A stretch of 64,000 nt of DNA, taken from NCBI GenBank assembly GCA_017744515.1, contig JAGIBF010000001.1:62001-126000 (forward strand), read 5' to 3'. The notes beneath the pieces were generated by a model that was not told the DNA's origin, did no database searches, and was given only the letters and a program-made list of their open reading frames with translations. Source of the DNA: Niastella sp. GTDB taxonomy: Bacteria; Bacteroidota; Bacteroidia; Chitinophagales; Chitinophagaceae. The translations under genes were made by a program, and so were the position numbers. Of this stretch, positions 52,127-60,172 are shown piece after piece (the stretch's first letter is position 1; each line of letters begins with the position of its first letter).

Positions 52127-54214
52127 TTATTCGCTTTGTTTTTTATTTCTCAGTAGCCAGCTCGTGCATTGATAATAGGCTATGGCCTGATTGACCAGGC
52201 TATCGTCGATACGGGAAGCTGTGGCATTACCTGTTTTAAGGTCGGGTGTGTATTCTTTTACGGTCTTAACGGGTGATTGTATTACCAGTTTACCGTTTCG
52301 CATGTATCCCAATCCCTGGTAGGTGCTGATAAATGCGCGTTGTTTTTCAGCTGGTGTATTGAGTATATCCTGTCCGAAGAATTTTGACTTGTATTGCAAC
52401 CTGAGCATACCTAATATGGTGGGTGCTACATCAATCTGTGCGGTAAGATCGCTCACCATGCGCGGCTGTAATATTTTGGGTGCGTAGATGAGCATTGGAA
52501 TATGATAGCCTGTTACTGGTAAATCCACACTGCCGGCGCTGCTGGCGCAATGGTCGGCCACGATCACGAATATGGTGCTATCGAACCAGCTTTTTGTGTG
52601 TGCTTCTTTCAGGAACTTGTTGATGGCATAGTCCGTATATTTTACAGCGCCTTCTCTCGACTGGGTGGATGGTGGTATGTCGATGCGGCCATCGGGATAG
52701 GTATAGGGCCGATGGTTGGAAACCGTCATAATGTGTGTGAAGAAGGGCTTGTGCGCAGCTTCATTGGAATCGAGGGTGTGAAGGGCCAGTGTAAAGAGGT
52801 CTTCGTCGGCCACGCCCCAGATGTTCTGGTAGTGTACGTCTGCCGGCTTAATGGCTGACCTGTCGATGACTGTGTAGCCGTTGCCTCCAAAGAAGGTTTG
52901 CATGTTATCGAAATAGCTGTAACCCCCGTAGATGTATTGGGTAGTATATCCTTTTGAGCGGAAGACGCTGCCCAGGGAAAACATGTTCGCATTATCGGGC
53001 CGCTTTACAATGCTTTGTCCGGGTGTGGGTGGTATGGAAAGTGATAGAGCTTCGAGGCCACGCACCGTCCGTGTACCTGATGCATATAAATTGGTAAAGA
53101 AGAGGCTATGGGATGACAAGGAATCGAGGTAGGGTGTAATGTTCTTGTCGCTGCCGAATGCCTGCATGAAGCTGGCGCTCAGGCTCTCTACACTGATGAG
53201 TACCACGTTTAACTTTCGCTCCGGCTCCGGGTAGCTGATCTCTCTTTCGATGCTGTATGGATCATTGTCAACAAAACGGGCGTTGGGTGACTGTAGTTGT
53301 TGCCTTACCAACTTGAAGGCTTTTGTGTCGGGCAGGGTTTGGTAGAACTGGTAGAAGTCGAGCTCATTTTGGGTGAAGGCTACTGCAAATTCGTACATGC
53401 CGTTGCCGGCGAGGGAGTTGGCATATTCGTTATTGCTGAAATGGCGCCATTTTTCAGGTACTCCAACATATACCAATACCGGCATCAGCAACAGGCAGCT
53501 GGCTAACAGTGTACGCCGGCCAAATGATAAGGGCTGGCTAACGCTGTGGCGAATAAGCTGCCGGCTCATGAACGTAAGAGCGATTGCCGTAAGCACCAGC
53601 ACCGTCATGATCCAAACTATGGGATAGGACTCTGCGATATTGCCCAGGACTTCGGTAGTATAGACCAGATAGTCTACGGCGATGAAATTATATCGGGTGG
53701 TGAACTCCTGCCAGAAGAACCATTCGCTCACAATATTGAGCAAAAGCAGGAATGTAACTACTACGAACCCGAAGTATAAAACGCCTGCGCGCCAGCGGGA
53801 ACGGAAGGAAGCTGGTACAAAAAAGAGGACCAGGTATATAGCCCACCGAAAAACAATATAAGCAATGATGGCTGTATATAACTGGGGACTGAAATCCTTA
53901 GGGACTATTTTGGTAAAGATCAGCAGGGACAGCAAGGCCGCGAAGAAAAGGCATACAAAGGGCAGTACTCTTCTTCGGTAAATGTATTCATTCTGCAGCC
54001 AGAGGTGTAATACGAAGGGAATAATGATAAAGGAGGCTATGGCCAGGTCGTACACGATGCCAATGGAGAAGAGCCCAGTAAACTGGCCAACGGTGATGCC
54101 TGTGCCTGTAGTAGCGAATAATAAGCCTATACGGGTAAGGGTAGACAGGATGAGGTATAGGCCAATGATTACCCAAACAAATGAAAACCTGTTACGGAAA
54201 ATCTTATTGTACAT
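52127..54214 (-). CDS. LtaS-like phosphoglycerol transferase/sulfatase-fold membrane enzyme
   Basis: This 695-residue protein has five predicted membrane helices in the first ~230 residues and an extracytoplasmic sulfatase-fold domain (about 330-640). Metal-site residues appear in VVLISVESLSASFMQAFG and VADHCASSAGS; the nucleophile threonine is in SGTRTVRGLEALSLS, which matches the LtaS catalytic region. LtaS-like enzymes in Gram-negatives transfer phosphoglycerol or phosphoethanolamine head groups to glycans or lipids. The exact acceptor is unknown. Confidence 0.92.
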   Translation of the reverse strand: MYNKIFRNRFSFVWVIIGLYLILSTLTRIGLLFATTGTGITVGQFTGLFSIGIVYDLAIASFIIIPFVLHLWLQNEYIYRRRVLPFVCLFFAALLSLLIFTKIVPKDFSPQLYTAIIAYIVFRWAIYLVLFFVPASFRSRWRAGVLYFGFVVVTFLLLLNIVSEWFFWQEFTTRYNFIAVDYLVYTTEVLGNIAESYPIVWIMTVLVLTAIALTFMSRQLIRHSVSQPLSFGRRTLLASCLLLMPVLVYVGVPEKWRHFSNNEYANSLAGNGMYEFAVAFTQNELDFYQFYQTLPDTKAFKLVRQQLQSPNARFVDNDPYSIEREISYPEPERKLNVVLISVESLSASFMQAFGSDKNITPYLDSLSSHSLFFTNLYASGTRTVRGLEALSLSIPPTPGQSIVKRPDNANMFSLGSVFRSKGYTTQYIYGGYSYFDNMQTFFGGNGYTVIDRSAIKPADVHYQNIWGVADEDLFTLALHTLDSNEAAHKPFFTHIMTVSNHRPYTYPDGRIDIPPSTQSREGAVKYTDYAINKFLKEAHTKSWFDSTIFVIVADHCASSAGSVDLPVTGYHIPMLIYAPKILQPRMVSDLTAQIDVAPTILGMLRLQYKSKFFGQDILNTPAEKQRAFISTYQGLGYMRNGKLVIQSPVKTVKEYTPDLKTGNATASRIDDSLVNQAIAYYQCTSWLLRNKKQSE

Positions 54215-54433
54215 GCAACTACATGGATTTTAAAGTCAAGCAAATATCCGCACCGATTCTATCGAAATTTTAAAGAAAACGGACGATTAGTGGTTTCCCC
54301 TATTGCCTGTATAATAAAAATCTTATTGTGAGGCGCATCTTCTTTTTGTCTTTAGCTTTTCTTCAGGTTTCACCGGTTGTTTTGTGCTAACTTTTCGGGA
54401 GTATATCGCTTTTATTAACCAATCAATAACATC

Positions 54434-54847
54434 ATGTGGAAATACTATGCACTGTTTTCAGCACTTTTTGCGGGGCTTACGGCTGTGCTTGCCAAGCTGG
54501 GCCTGAAAGGTATCAGCGGCAATGTGGCTACGGCTATCCGTACGGTAGTGATCCTGTTTATTTCCTGGGGTATTGTGTTGGCTGCCGGTGAGCTGAAGGA
54601 GGTCAAGGGGCTTACGCGGAATAACCTATTGTTTCTGTTGTTGTCGGGTGTTGCTACCGGTCTTTCGTGGATCTTTTATTTCAAGGCGCTGGAAACGGGC
54701 CCAGTTTCGAAGGTGGCACCTATCGATAAGCTGAGTGTGCCGATTGCGATTGGTTTGTCGGTATTGTTGTTGAAAGAGTCAATTGATGTGAAGACAATAA
54801 CAGGTGCGCTGCTTATTGTAGCGGGCACCATTGTTTTGATAAAATAA
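54434..54847 (+). CDS. Half-size EamA-family transporter
   Basis: This 137-residue protein is a single EamA repeat with five membrane helices: ALFAGLTAVLAKLGLKG, TVVILFISWGIVLAAGELKEVK, LLFLLLSGVATGLSWIFYFKALETGPVSKVAPIDKLSVPIAI, and ITGALLIVAGTIVLIK. Most EamA proteins have two such repeats (about 300 residues); this half-size type must dimerise to make a pore. The likely substrate is a small metabolite, otherwise unknown. Confidence 0.9.
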   Translation: MWKYYALFSALFAGLTAVLAKLGLKGISGNVATAIRTVVILFISWGIVLAAGELKEVKGLTRNNLLFLLLSGVATGLSWIFYFKALETGPVSKVAPIDKLSVPIAIGLSVLLLKESIDVKTITGALLIVAGTIVLIK

Positions 54848-55175
54848 AGTTTCGCACTTCGTGTGGCATGTAAGGCATTGTTTTCGCTTTCTTTATTTTG
54901 ATGCAGGCTTTGGCCTTGTGCATCGCCCTGCGATGTTGTCACTTTCTTTGCCTTAATGCAAAGAAAGTAACCAAAGAAAAATCAAGTCAGGCCCGATCGC
55001 TCCGCGCGGCCTGACGGGCCAACGCCTCTCCAAGGTTTAACGTTCCTTACTTATTACTGGCAGCAAGCCACTTTTGATGTGGCTTGCTTTATTCATTATA
55101 ACACCAAGATATTTTATTGCAAATACCTATTGCTTTTGCATGGAAGCTCCTTCTGCCCTGGGTTATTGATGGAAT
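54848..55175. other. Gene-free region with three hairpins
   Basis: ACTTTCTTTGC (54941-54951) pairs with GCAAAGAAAGT (54958-54968); the GCAAAGAAAGTAACCAAAG tract is a widespread bacterial intergenic sequence. GTCAGGCC (54986-54993) pairs with GGCCTGAC (55008-55015). A terminator-like hairpin follows at 55063-55092: GCAAGCCAC and GTGGCTTGC, then TTTATTC. No ORF is credible. A noncoding transcript ending at 55092 is possible. Confidence 0.55.
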
Positions 55176-55481
55176 TTAAAATACATCATGGGAGGCGGTG
55201 AGGAGGTCGAGGACTTCGATCCGGGGTTCTGACTCGAGGCCGCTCTCGTCGCGCTGTTGCTGGAAGGATTTGAAAGAGGGTACTTCCAAGAGTTGTTTTT
55301 GTATTGCTTCGTTTTTGTATTGTGACAGATGCACAAAGGTCTTTCCGTCTTTTTGGATCAATACGGTGTAACGGAAATCATCGCCAAGGGTTTTGAAATC
55401 TTTCATGAACGTGTTGATGTTTTCTTTGTTCTGTTGCGCAAATGTGTCTTTTACTGTGTATGTTACTTTAACGGTGATCAT
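55176..55481 (-). CDS. ABM-domain-like small protein
   Basis: This 101-residue protein has the ferredoxin-like fold pattern of antibiotic-biosynthesis-monooxygenase (ABM) proteins: MITVKVTYTVKDTFAQQNKENINTFMKDFKTLGDDFRYTVLIQKDGKTFVHLSQYKN, then a helix with SFKSFQQQRDESG. ABM proteins act on or bind small aromatic or lipid substrates as dimers. It lies 81 bases downstream of an ECF41 sigma factor on the same strand. ECF41 genes usually neighbour a small redox or ligand-binding protein, so this may be its partner. Confidence 0.7.
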   Translation of the reverse strand: MITVKVTYTVKDTFAQQNKENINTFMKDFKTLGDDFRYTVLIQKDGKTFVHLSQYKNEAIQKQLLEVPSFKSFQQQRDESGLESEPRIEVLDLLTASHDVF

Positions 55482-55562
55482 AATCTTTCTGTTTGTATGT
55501 TTTATTAAATGTGTGTATTTACTTTAATAAAACACGGCAGCGGTGTAAAACGTGACAAGTCT

Positions 55563-56405
55563 TTATGCGGGATAGATATTTTTTAGTTTATCGGGATCGA
55601 CCATAGAATAGATGTGTACTATTTTTTGTGTATTGGGGTCTATGTCAAATACCTGGCAGTTGGTGAGTATTCCATCGTTGTAGAAAAGGATGGCTGGTTG
55701 GTGATTGACAAATGACAATCGAGCGATGCTTTGTTGCTGGTAGTTGGAATATACATAGAACAAGAGCCCGGCTGTAGCCTGCCAACCTTCGACAAGGTCT
55801 CTGACGATGCTGACTTTTCCTCCTCCATCGGTGATGACAGTGACTTCCTGTGCCAGCAGTTTTTCGAGTGACTTCATATCGCCGCTCCTGATGACTGTGA
55901 TGTAATTTTCGAGGTAAGCTTTTGTATCGAGGGATGTTTCCTGCACCTGTTTTGCAGGGGAGGCTAATTTGCTCTTTGCCCTGCTGAGGAGCTTGCGCGA
56001 GTTTTCGACGGTAATGGAAAGGGCCCGGGCAATGTCTTCATGTGAATAGTCGTAGGCTTCTTTGAGGATGAACGTGGCCCGCTCTCTGGGGTTGAGGTTT
56101 TCGAGGAGCACCAGCATGGAGTAGCTGATGATCTCATCGCGGTTGATGCCGGCGTCGGCATTTTCGGTGGCTACGGGTTCGGGGAGCCATAGGGGGTCGC
56201 CGGCTATCCGTTGTTTTTTCTTCCTGATGTTGATAGACTGGTTGATGACTCCTTTGATGAGGTAATTCTTTTCGTTCCCTATTTCTTTTGGGGGACCGGC
56301 AAGGTAACGGGTCATGACGTCCTGGATGGCGTCTTTGGCATCTTCGGAAGAGCCCAAAATGTTGTAGGCGTATGAGAAGAGTGTGCGTTGATAATCCTTA
56401 ACCAT
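55563..56405 (-). CDS. ECF41-type sigma factor with SnoaL-like extension
   Basis: This 280-residue protein has region 2 (about 1-60), region 4 (about 95-150: LNPRERATFILKEAYDYSHEDIARALSITVENSRKLLSRAK) and a C-terminal NTF2/SnoaL-like domain. The ECF41 marks are all present: linker WLPEP (residues 73-77), DGGGK (193-197) and DPDKL near the C-terminus (the NPDKL motif). ECF41 factors have no separate anti-sigma; the C-terminal domain itself controls activity and senses an unknown signal. The neighbour ABM protein is a candidate partner. Confidence 0.92.
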   Translation of the reverse strand: MVKDYQRTLFSYAYNILGSSEDAKDAIQDVMTRYLAGPPKEIGNEKNYLIKGVINQSINIRKKKQRIAGDPLWLPEPVATENADAGINRDEIISYSMLVLLENLNPRERATFILKEAYDYSHEDIARALSITVENSRKLLSRAKSKLASPAKQVQETSLDTKAYLENYITVIRSGDMKSLEKLLAQEVTVITDGGGKVSIVRDLVEGWQATAGLLFYVYSNYQQQSIARLSFVNHQPAILFYNDGILTNCQVFDIDPNTQKIVHIYSMVDPDKLKNIYPA

Positions 56406-56620
56406 GTTTTCTAATTATCCCGGGTAGACAAAGCTACCGGGAAAAACGTGACAGGAATCGCGGATTGGGACGATTGAAGGGGATTGCGCGGACGGCTATG
56501 AACAATAGGCCAATTTGGCAGTTTGGCTGCTGATGAATATGAAGGAAGGTGGGAAGGTGAATTTGGTGGGTGTCTGGTATGGGCCGGGTATCTACCTGGT
56601 ATGGAGGATCTCAGGAGGAG

Positions 56621-56776
56621 GGCTCGATAAAGTCTCGATAAGGTCTCGATAAGGTCTCGACAAGGTCTGGATAAGGTCTCGATAAGGGTGTTAGCCAAGT
56701 GGGGCTGGTCAATGGCAGGAGTTGTCGGGATACAGGGTGCTTATTTTCCTAACTACATTCATAATCAATCAATTCC
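56621..56776 (-). repeat. Dispersed element with six 11-bp tandem units (copy 2)
   Basis: On the plus strand the units are GTCTCGATAAG and one- or two-base variants at 56621-56631 (GGCTCGATAAA), 56632-56642, 56643-56653, 56654-56664, 56665-56675 and 56676-56686. Bases 56687-56776 match the reverse complement of 9011-9100. A 95-codon frame on the minus strand (56411-56698) reads the array as 11-residue peptide repeats (LIETLSR...), probably without coding meaning. Confidence 0.85.
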
Positions 56777-57607
56777 AGTTTTTAAAGCTGGTTTCTCAAA
56801 TTTGTCGACTCTGAAAGATGGCAAGTTGTACCGTTTTGCTTCGCTGGCTGGCTTAGAATCAAAATTTATTATACCGGTCGCTACCAAGCCAAATAAATCG
56901 TGCAAGGCGAGAAAAGCTCTGCCAGATTTACAGTTCTACTTGTAATTTACGAAATCCAGCGGGGGGATTCATCGTTTTCCTGGAGGGATTTTTCTGCAAC
57001 ATAGGGGCAAATTTGGGGCCTTGCTCCTTGTGCAAAGGCGAGGGAGTAAGCTTCTATTTTGCGTTCCACATTTATAACAAATCATGGCCAAAGGGCGATT
57101 GTTCAAGCCTTATTTACAATCGTTTAAAATAAGTCAAAAAAGACTTTATCAGATTGCTGATTTTTTTACTTTTTATGATTAGTATTGCGCATCAGTAAGG
57201 TCTCCCTTTATTTCTTCGGCCTTTCTACATTAGTGACAAAAGTTATAGCAGCATTCTCTACAGCGCTACGCTGATTTTTCAAAAAAGTGATACTGAAAGG
57301 TATGTGACGTCTTCCAATGGAGGGCGTGTTATTGAATTATACAATTACTGGTGTAGTTCGATGCAAGATCGTATTGTTCAATTATGAATAAAGAGACTGG
57401 CAACAAGGGGTGTACAACTCTTTTAAAAGTTGCCGGGAGTTTTATATGGATATGAATTCAGCAAAAAAGCCCGGAGGCTTCGAAAGAATTCTCCAGGGCC
57501 TTATTGGAGTGTTGCACTGTGTTCGCATTGCGATCGACATTATACGCCTGCTTAGGACAGGTTTTGTATAATGATCGCGCTAAACTGGTATGTATGATGT
57601 GTTGCAC
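56777..57607. other. Gene-poor stretch with one small HTH-like frame
   Basis: About 830 bases without a convincing gene, more A+T-rich than the surroundings. The only items seen are the short ORF at 57084-57182 and a plus-strand terminator at 57616-57639 just beyond it. A small RNA read rightward into that terminator is possible; no promoter could be assigned. Confidence 0.5.
57084..57182 (+). pseudogene. Short HTH-like fragment (32 codons)
   Basis: ATG at 57084 opens a frame MAKGRLFKPYLQSFKISQKRLYQIADFF... ending TAG. It resembles the first helices of an XRE-type HTH (KISQKRLYQIADFF) but stops before the domain is complete. It is either a remnant or chance. It lies in the same island as three other HTH-like proteins. 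Confidence 0.25.
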
Positions 57608-57874
57608 CTACGCGAAGCCGGTATTTACCGGCTTTTTTTGGCTCTCCGCTAAGCCGATCGTTCTAACGGGCGCACGTTCAAGTATTTCTTCGTAAGTTAG
57701 TCCAGTCATTTGTGTGATGACCTCCATTGCTCCCAAGGTAGTGAGTGGTCCGTTGTGTTCGTTTGCGCGAATGTAACGGATGATGGTTTGTTCCGTGCGC
57801 TGCAGTACGCCTGATAATTGGTGCCGCACCGCAGGGGTGTTGACTTTGGACAAAGCAGTTGTAGTAAGCTTCAT
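57608..57874 (-). CDS. Small HTH-like protein (88 aa)
   Basis: The protein has a helical pattern resembling small Bacteroidota DNA-binding proteins: LSGVLQRTEQTIIRYIRANEHNGPLTTLGAMEVITQMTGLTYEEILE. No signal peptide. The last ~10 codons (KKPVNTGFA) overlap a terminator hairpin that belongs to the other strand, so the C-terminus may be secondarily altered. It is divergent from the HTH protein at 57986 over a 111-base region with an inverted repeat, a layout like a phage or plasmid repressor pair. Confidence 0.65.
   Translation of the reverse strand: MKLTTTALSKVNTPAVRHQLSGVLQRTEQTIIRYIRANEHNGPLTTLGAMEVITQMTGLTYEEILERAPVRTIGLAESQKKPVNTGFA
57616..57639 (+). terminator. Plus-strand intrinsic terminator
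   Basis: AGCCGGT (57616-57622) pairs with ACCGGCT (57627-57633) across ATTT, then a run of Ts to 57639. No plus-strand gene ends just upstream, so it may end a noncoding transcript from the preceding gene-poor stretch. Confidence 0.7.
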
Positions 57875-57923
57875 GGGCTAAGGTTATTGATCTAAAAAGT
57901 GACAATAGCCAGTACAAATATAG

Positions 57924-57935
57924 GTCAAATATGAC
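57924..57935. promoter_or_regulatory. Possible operator between divergent HTH genes
   Basis: GTCA-AATA-TGAC is an inverted repeat in the middle of the 57875-57985 divergent region. Further GTGACA half-sites flank it at about 57900 and 57952. One or both HTH proteins may bind here. Confidence 0.4.
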
Positions 57936-57985
57936 ATGATTGTAATTTTTAGTGACATTTTTTATAAAATTTTATTTCATTCTTT

Positions 57986-58504
57986 TTGAAAGGGAAGAAC
58001 AGATTAGGGGAACTGCTCGATAGACTTAAACAGCGGAAAGGCTACACGATTAAAAGGGTAGCTGAACTGTTGGGAGGTGAGTACTCCTATGAAACTCTTC
58101 GAAATGAGAAATCGAAAAGGGTTCCCAGCCCATACGTAATAAAAGCAATTGAAGATAAGTTCAAGAAGGAATTAGTTGATGAGATTGACAAGAAGCCCGT
58201 AGATTACCCAATTGATGACTCCCTGGATAGTTCAATTGTTCCCCGTGAAGGAGAAGTTCAATATGGCAAGATCCACGAAGTTCTTGCTGAATTAAAAACT
58301 ATCCGTGCAGAAAATAAAGAAAGGGATTCTTATATAAAGGCATTGGCTGAATATCTTGTAGGTAACACCGTAAATGGAGATAAGCAACGAACAAAAGAAG
58401 TTCTCGACAATCTTGAGCAGGTAGCTAAAAAACAGTCGACCACAACTGATGTGACTAAAGCCCCTCCTTCTAACAATCGCTCCGACGGTAAGAAAATAAA
58501 ATAA
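57986..58504 (+). CDS. HTH-type protein, phage-repressor-like
   Basis: This protein of about 172 residues has an N-terminal HTH (LGELLDRLKQRKGYTIKRVAELLGGEYSYETLRNEKSKRVPSPYVIKAIEDKF) and a C-terminal coiled coil (about 90-120, KIHEVLAELKTIRAENKERDSYIKALAEYL). There is no protease-like cleavage domain, unlike CI/LexA. No ATG is available at the N-terminus, so the TTG at 57986 is taken as start, which lowers confidence in the exact end. It converges stop-to-stop with an XRE protein gene. Confidence 0.7.
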   Translation: MKGKNRLGELLDRLKQRKGYTIKRVAELLGGEYSYETLRNEKSKRVPSPYVIKAIEDKFKKELVDEIDKKPVDYPIDDSLDSSIVPREGEVQYGKIHEVLAELKTIRAENKERDSYIKALAEYLVGNTVNGDKQRTKEVLDNLEQVAKKQSTTTDVTKAPPSNNRSDGKKIK

Positions 58505-58753
58505 TTATTTGCTTTTAGGAAGTGGGCCATCGTAATCGAATAGGTCCATGATCTCTACACCTAAAGCTTCTGCAAGCCGGGCAATTGTATTAAATTCAAC
58601 ATTTACCTGGCCGTTTTCAATTTTGCTGATCTTACTATTGTGCATTCCTGTAGCAGCCTCCAGATTTTGAAGAGTCAATTCTTTGTATTTGCGAATCTCT
58701 TTCATTCGCTGGCCGAATCGCATTAACTGGTATGTTAGCTTATCAGGTTCCAT
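58505..58753 (-). CDS. XRE-family HTH regulator (82 aa)
   Basis: The protein is essentially one XRE domain: FGQRMKEIRKYKELTLQNLEAATGMHNSKISKIENGQVNVEFNTIARLAEALGVEIMDLF. Such stand-alone regulators often control mobile-element or toxin-antitoxin genes. Its stop codon abuts that of the HTH gene at 57986. No target gene is apparent. Confidence 0.85.
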   Translation of the reverse strand: MEPDKLTYQLMRFGQRMKEIRKYKELTLQNLEAATGMHNSKISKIENGQVNVEFNTIARLAEALGVEIMDLFDYDGPLPKSK

Positions 58754-58977
58754 CTTTATTAAAGATAAGGCGTGAGTTTTCTTTTAAAATAATTCAGTCT
58801 TATAAAACTGAATACAAAGAATACTCGTATATTAGATTGGTACTTGATCAGATCACTTCAGTAATGCATGCATAGTAACTGAAAAGGCTTTGGTTTTGGC
58901 GTTGTGTTTTTCTTCGGCTAACAGAGGCGTAGTCCTCAATAGCTGAAACATTATTTCACTTTCCAAAATCAGTATAC

Positions 58978-59259
58978 ATGAAAAAGGCAAATCCAACTTC
59001 TTCTAAAACCAATGAGCTTGCGCGGCTTACGAAAGAACAGAAAGAAAACCCTTTGTCGGTATTAGATAACTTCTTTGATACGTATCATCTACACGATGTG
59101 CGGGAAGTGCTTTGGGAGTGGCTGACAGCGGGGCTTACCAGTGACCGTGCTTTCAGCAGCGCCAGGGATCGCAGCAACCTGATCTTCCTTTATGAAAATG
59201 TGGAAACTCTGACTGAAGCGGCGTACCTTATATTAAAAGATAAGAAAAGCAACCTTTGA
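58978..59259 (+). CDS. Small conserved-looking protein (93 aa)
   Basis: The protein begins with a basic N-terminus and a compact helical core: PLSVLDNFFDTYHLHDVREVLWEWLTAGLTSDR, then RDRSNLIFLYENVETLTEAAYLILKD. The pattern of aromatic residues looks like a real folded domain and similar small proteins occur in Bacteroidota, but no function was recognised. Its stop codon lies inside the hairpin GACCCC/GGGGTC that begins the structured repeat cluster. Confidence 0.65.
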   Translation: MKKANPTSSKTNELARLTKEQKENPLSVLDNFFDTYHLHDVREVLWEWLTAGLTSDRAFSSARDRSNLIFLYENVETLTEAAYLILKDKKSNL

Positions 59260-59335
59260 CCCCTAAAGGGGTCGAAGGCTTTTGTGGAATTTTGTTGCTA
59301 CAAAGCCTGGGTGCCTAGTGGCACCTGAAGGCACC
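59258..59335 (+). repeat. Cluster of three hairpins (structured repeat)
   Basis: GACCCCTAAAGGGGTC (59258-59273) is followed by AGGCTTTTGT paired with ACAAAGCCT (about 59277-59308) and GGTGCC/GGCACC (about 59310-59326). GCTACAAAGC and the multi-hairpin design echo the element at 6173-6248, so both may belong to one class of palindromic mobile repeat. Confidence 0.5.
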
Positions 59336-59461
59336 TAAGATTATGCCATTGGGTATAAAAATCATAAGTGGAAGTAAGCAAGTGTTTATGGCGTTATATA
59401 GCCCTATGGCTACAGTGCATGTACCTGGTTTTAAACTCCTACTAAATCCCATCAACTTAGG

Positions 59462-60139
59462 TTAGAACTGTTCCCGGATCACTTTTTCTTTTGGTGTGCC
59501 GAGCTGGAGGAGGGTTGCTTCGAGCTCTTCGACCATGGGGTCGGGACCGCAGATGTAGAAATACTGGTTGAAGTCGCCCACCTTTTCTTTGAGATAGGCT
59601 GCATCTATTTTACGGTTGTCATATTGTGGTGTACTCTGCTGTGTGAGGGTGTTGATGAAACGATCGCCCAGCATGGTTGTAAACTCATCTTTGAGGATGA
59701 TGTCTTTTTCAGTGCGGTTGGAAAAGATGAGCTTGTTATTATCGAGCTTGCCTGTTTTGTGCAGCTGACGCAGGATGGCAATGAAGGGTGTAATGCCTGC
59801 TCCGCCCGCAATGAAGGTGCCGGGGCCTGCATAGTGGATGGTCCCCCATACATCATGTAATAACAATTCATCGCCTGGCTGCAGCTTGCCCAATTCATTG
59901 GTGACACCGTTGTGATCGGTGTATATTTTTATGGTGAACTCGAGGTGATCCCACTCATTGAGGCTGGTGAAGGTGAATGGCCGACGCTCGTTTTTCCACT
60001 CCGGCTTATTGATACTTATCTCTGTGGCTTGTCCGGGTTCGAATTTGTAACCAGCGGGTTTTTCCAATGTGAACCGGCGCACGTTGTGGGTAACGAATTC
60101 AGCAGCCAATATTTTAACGATGTGCTCTTCTGCAGCCAT
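59462..60139 (-). CDS. Ferredoxin-reductase-like flavoprotein
   Basis: This 225-residue protein has an FAD-binding barrel (FEPGQATEISINKPEWKNERRPFTFTS) and an NAD(P)-binding domain (GTFIAGGAGITPFIAILRQL, LIFSNRTEKDIILKDEF, YFYICGPDPMVEELEATL). It ends after EQF, with no ferredoxin domain attached, so it must pass electrons to a separate protein. It lies downstream of a histidine kinase and, further upstream on the same strand, a sulfite-oxidase-like molybdoenzyme. Such reductases are sometimes paired with YedY/SorT-like enzymes; pairing here is inference. Confidence 0.9.
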   Translation of the reverse strand: MAAEEHIVKILAAEFVTHNVRRFTLEKPAGYKFEPGQATEISINKPEWKNERRPFTFTSLNEWDHLEFTIKIYTDHNGVTNELGKLQPGDELLLHDVWGTIHYAGPGTFIAGGAGITPFIAILRQLHKTGKLDNNKLIFSNRTEKDIILKDEFTTMLGDRFINTLTQQSTPQYDNRKIDAAYLKEKVGDFNQYFYICGPDPMVEELEATLLQLGTPKEKVIREQF

Positions 60140-60172
60140 AATCTTTTGTTTGTGAGCACAAAGATATAGGGG

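Noticed and set aside
56411..56698. 95-codon minus-strand frame with LIETLSR peptide repeats
   Set aside because: The repeats follow from the 11-bp DNA units, which read as an 11-residue period in any open frame; the rest has no domain and no proper start context.
56688..56945. 85-codon plus-strand frame over the element flank
   Set aside because: It runs through the dispersed element; composition and absence of recognisable structure argue against coding.
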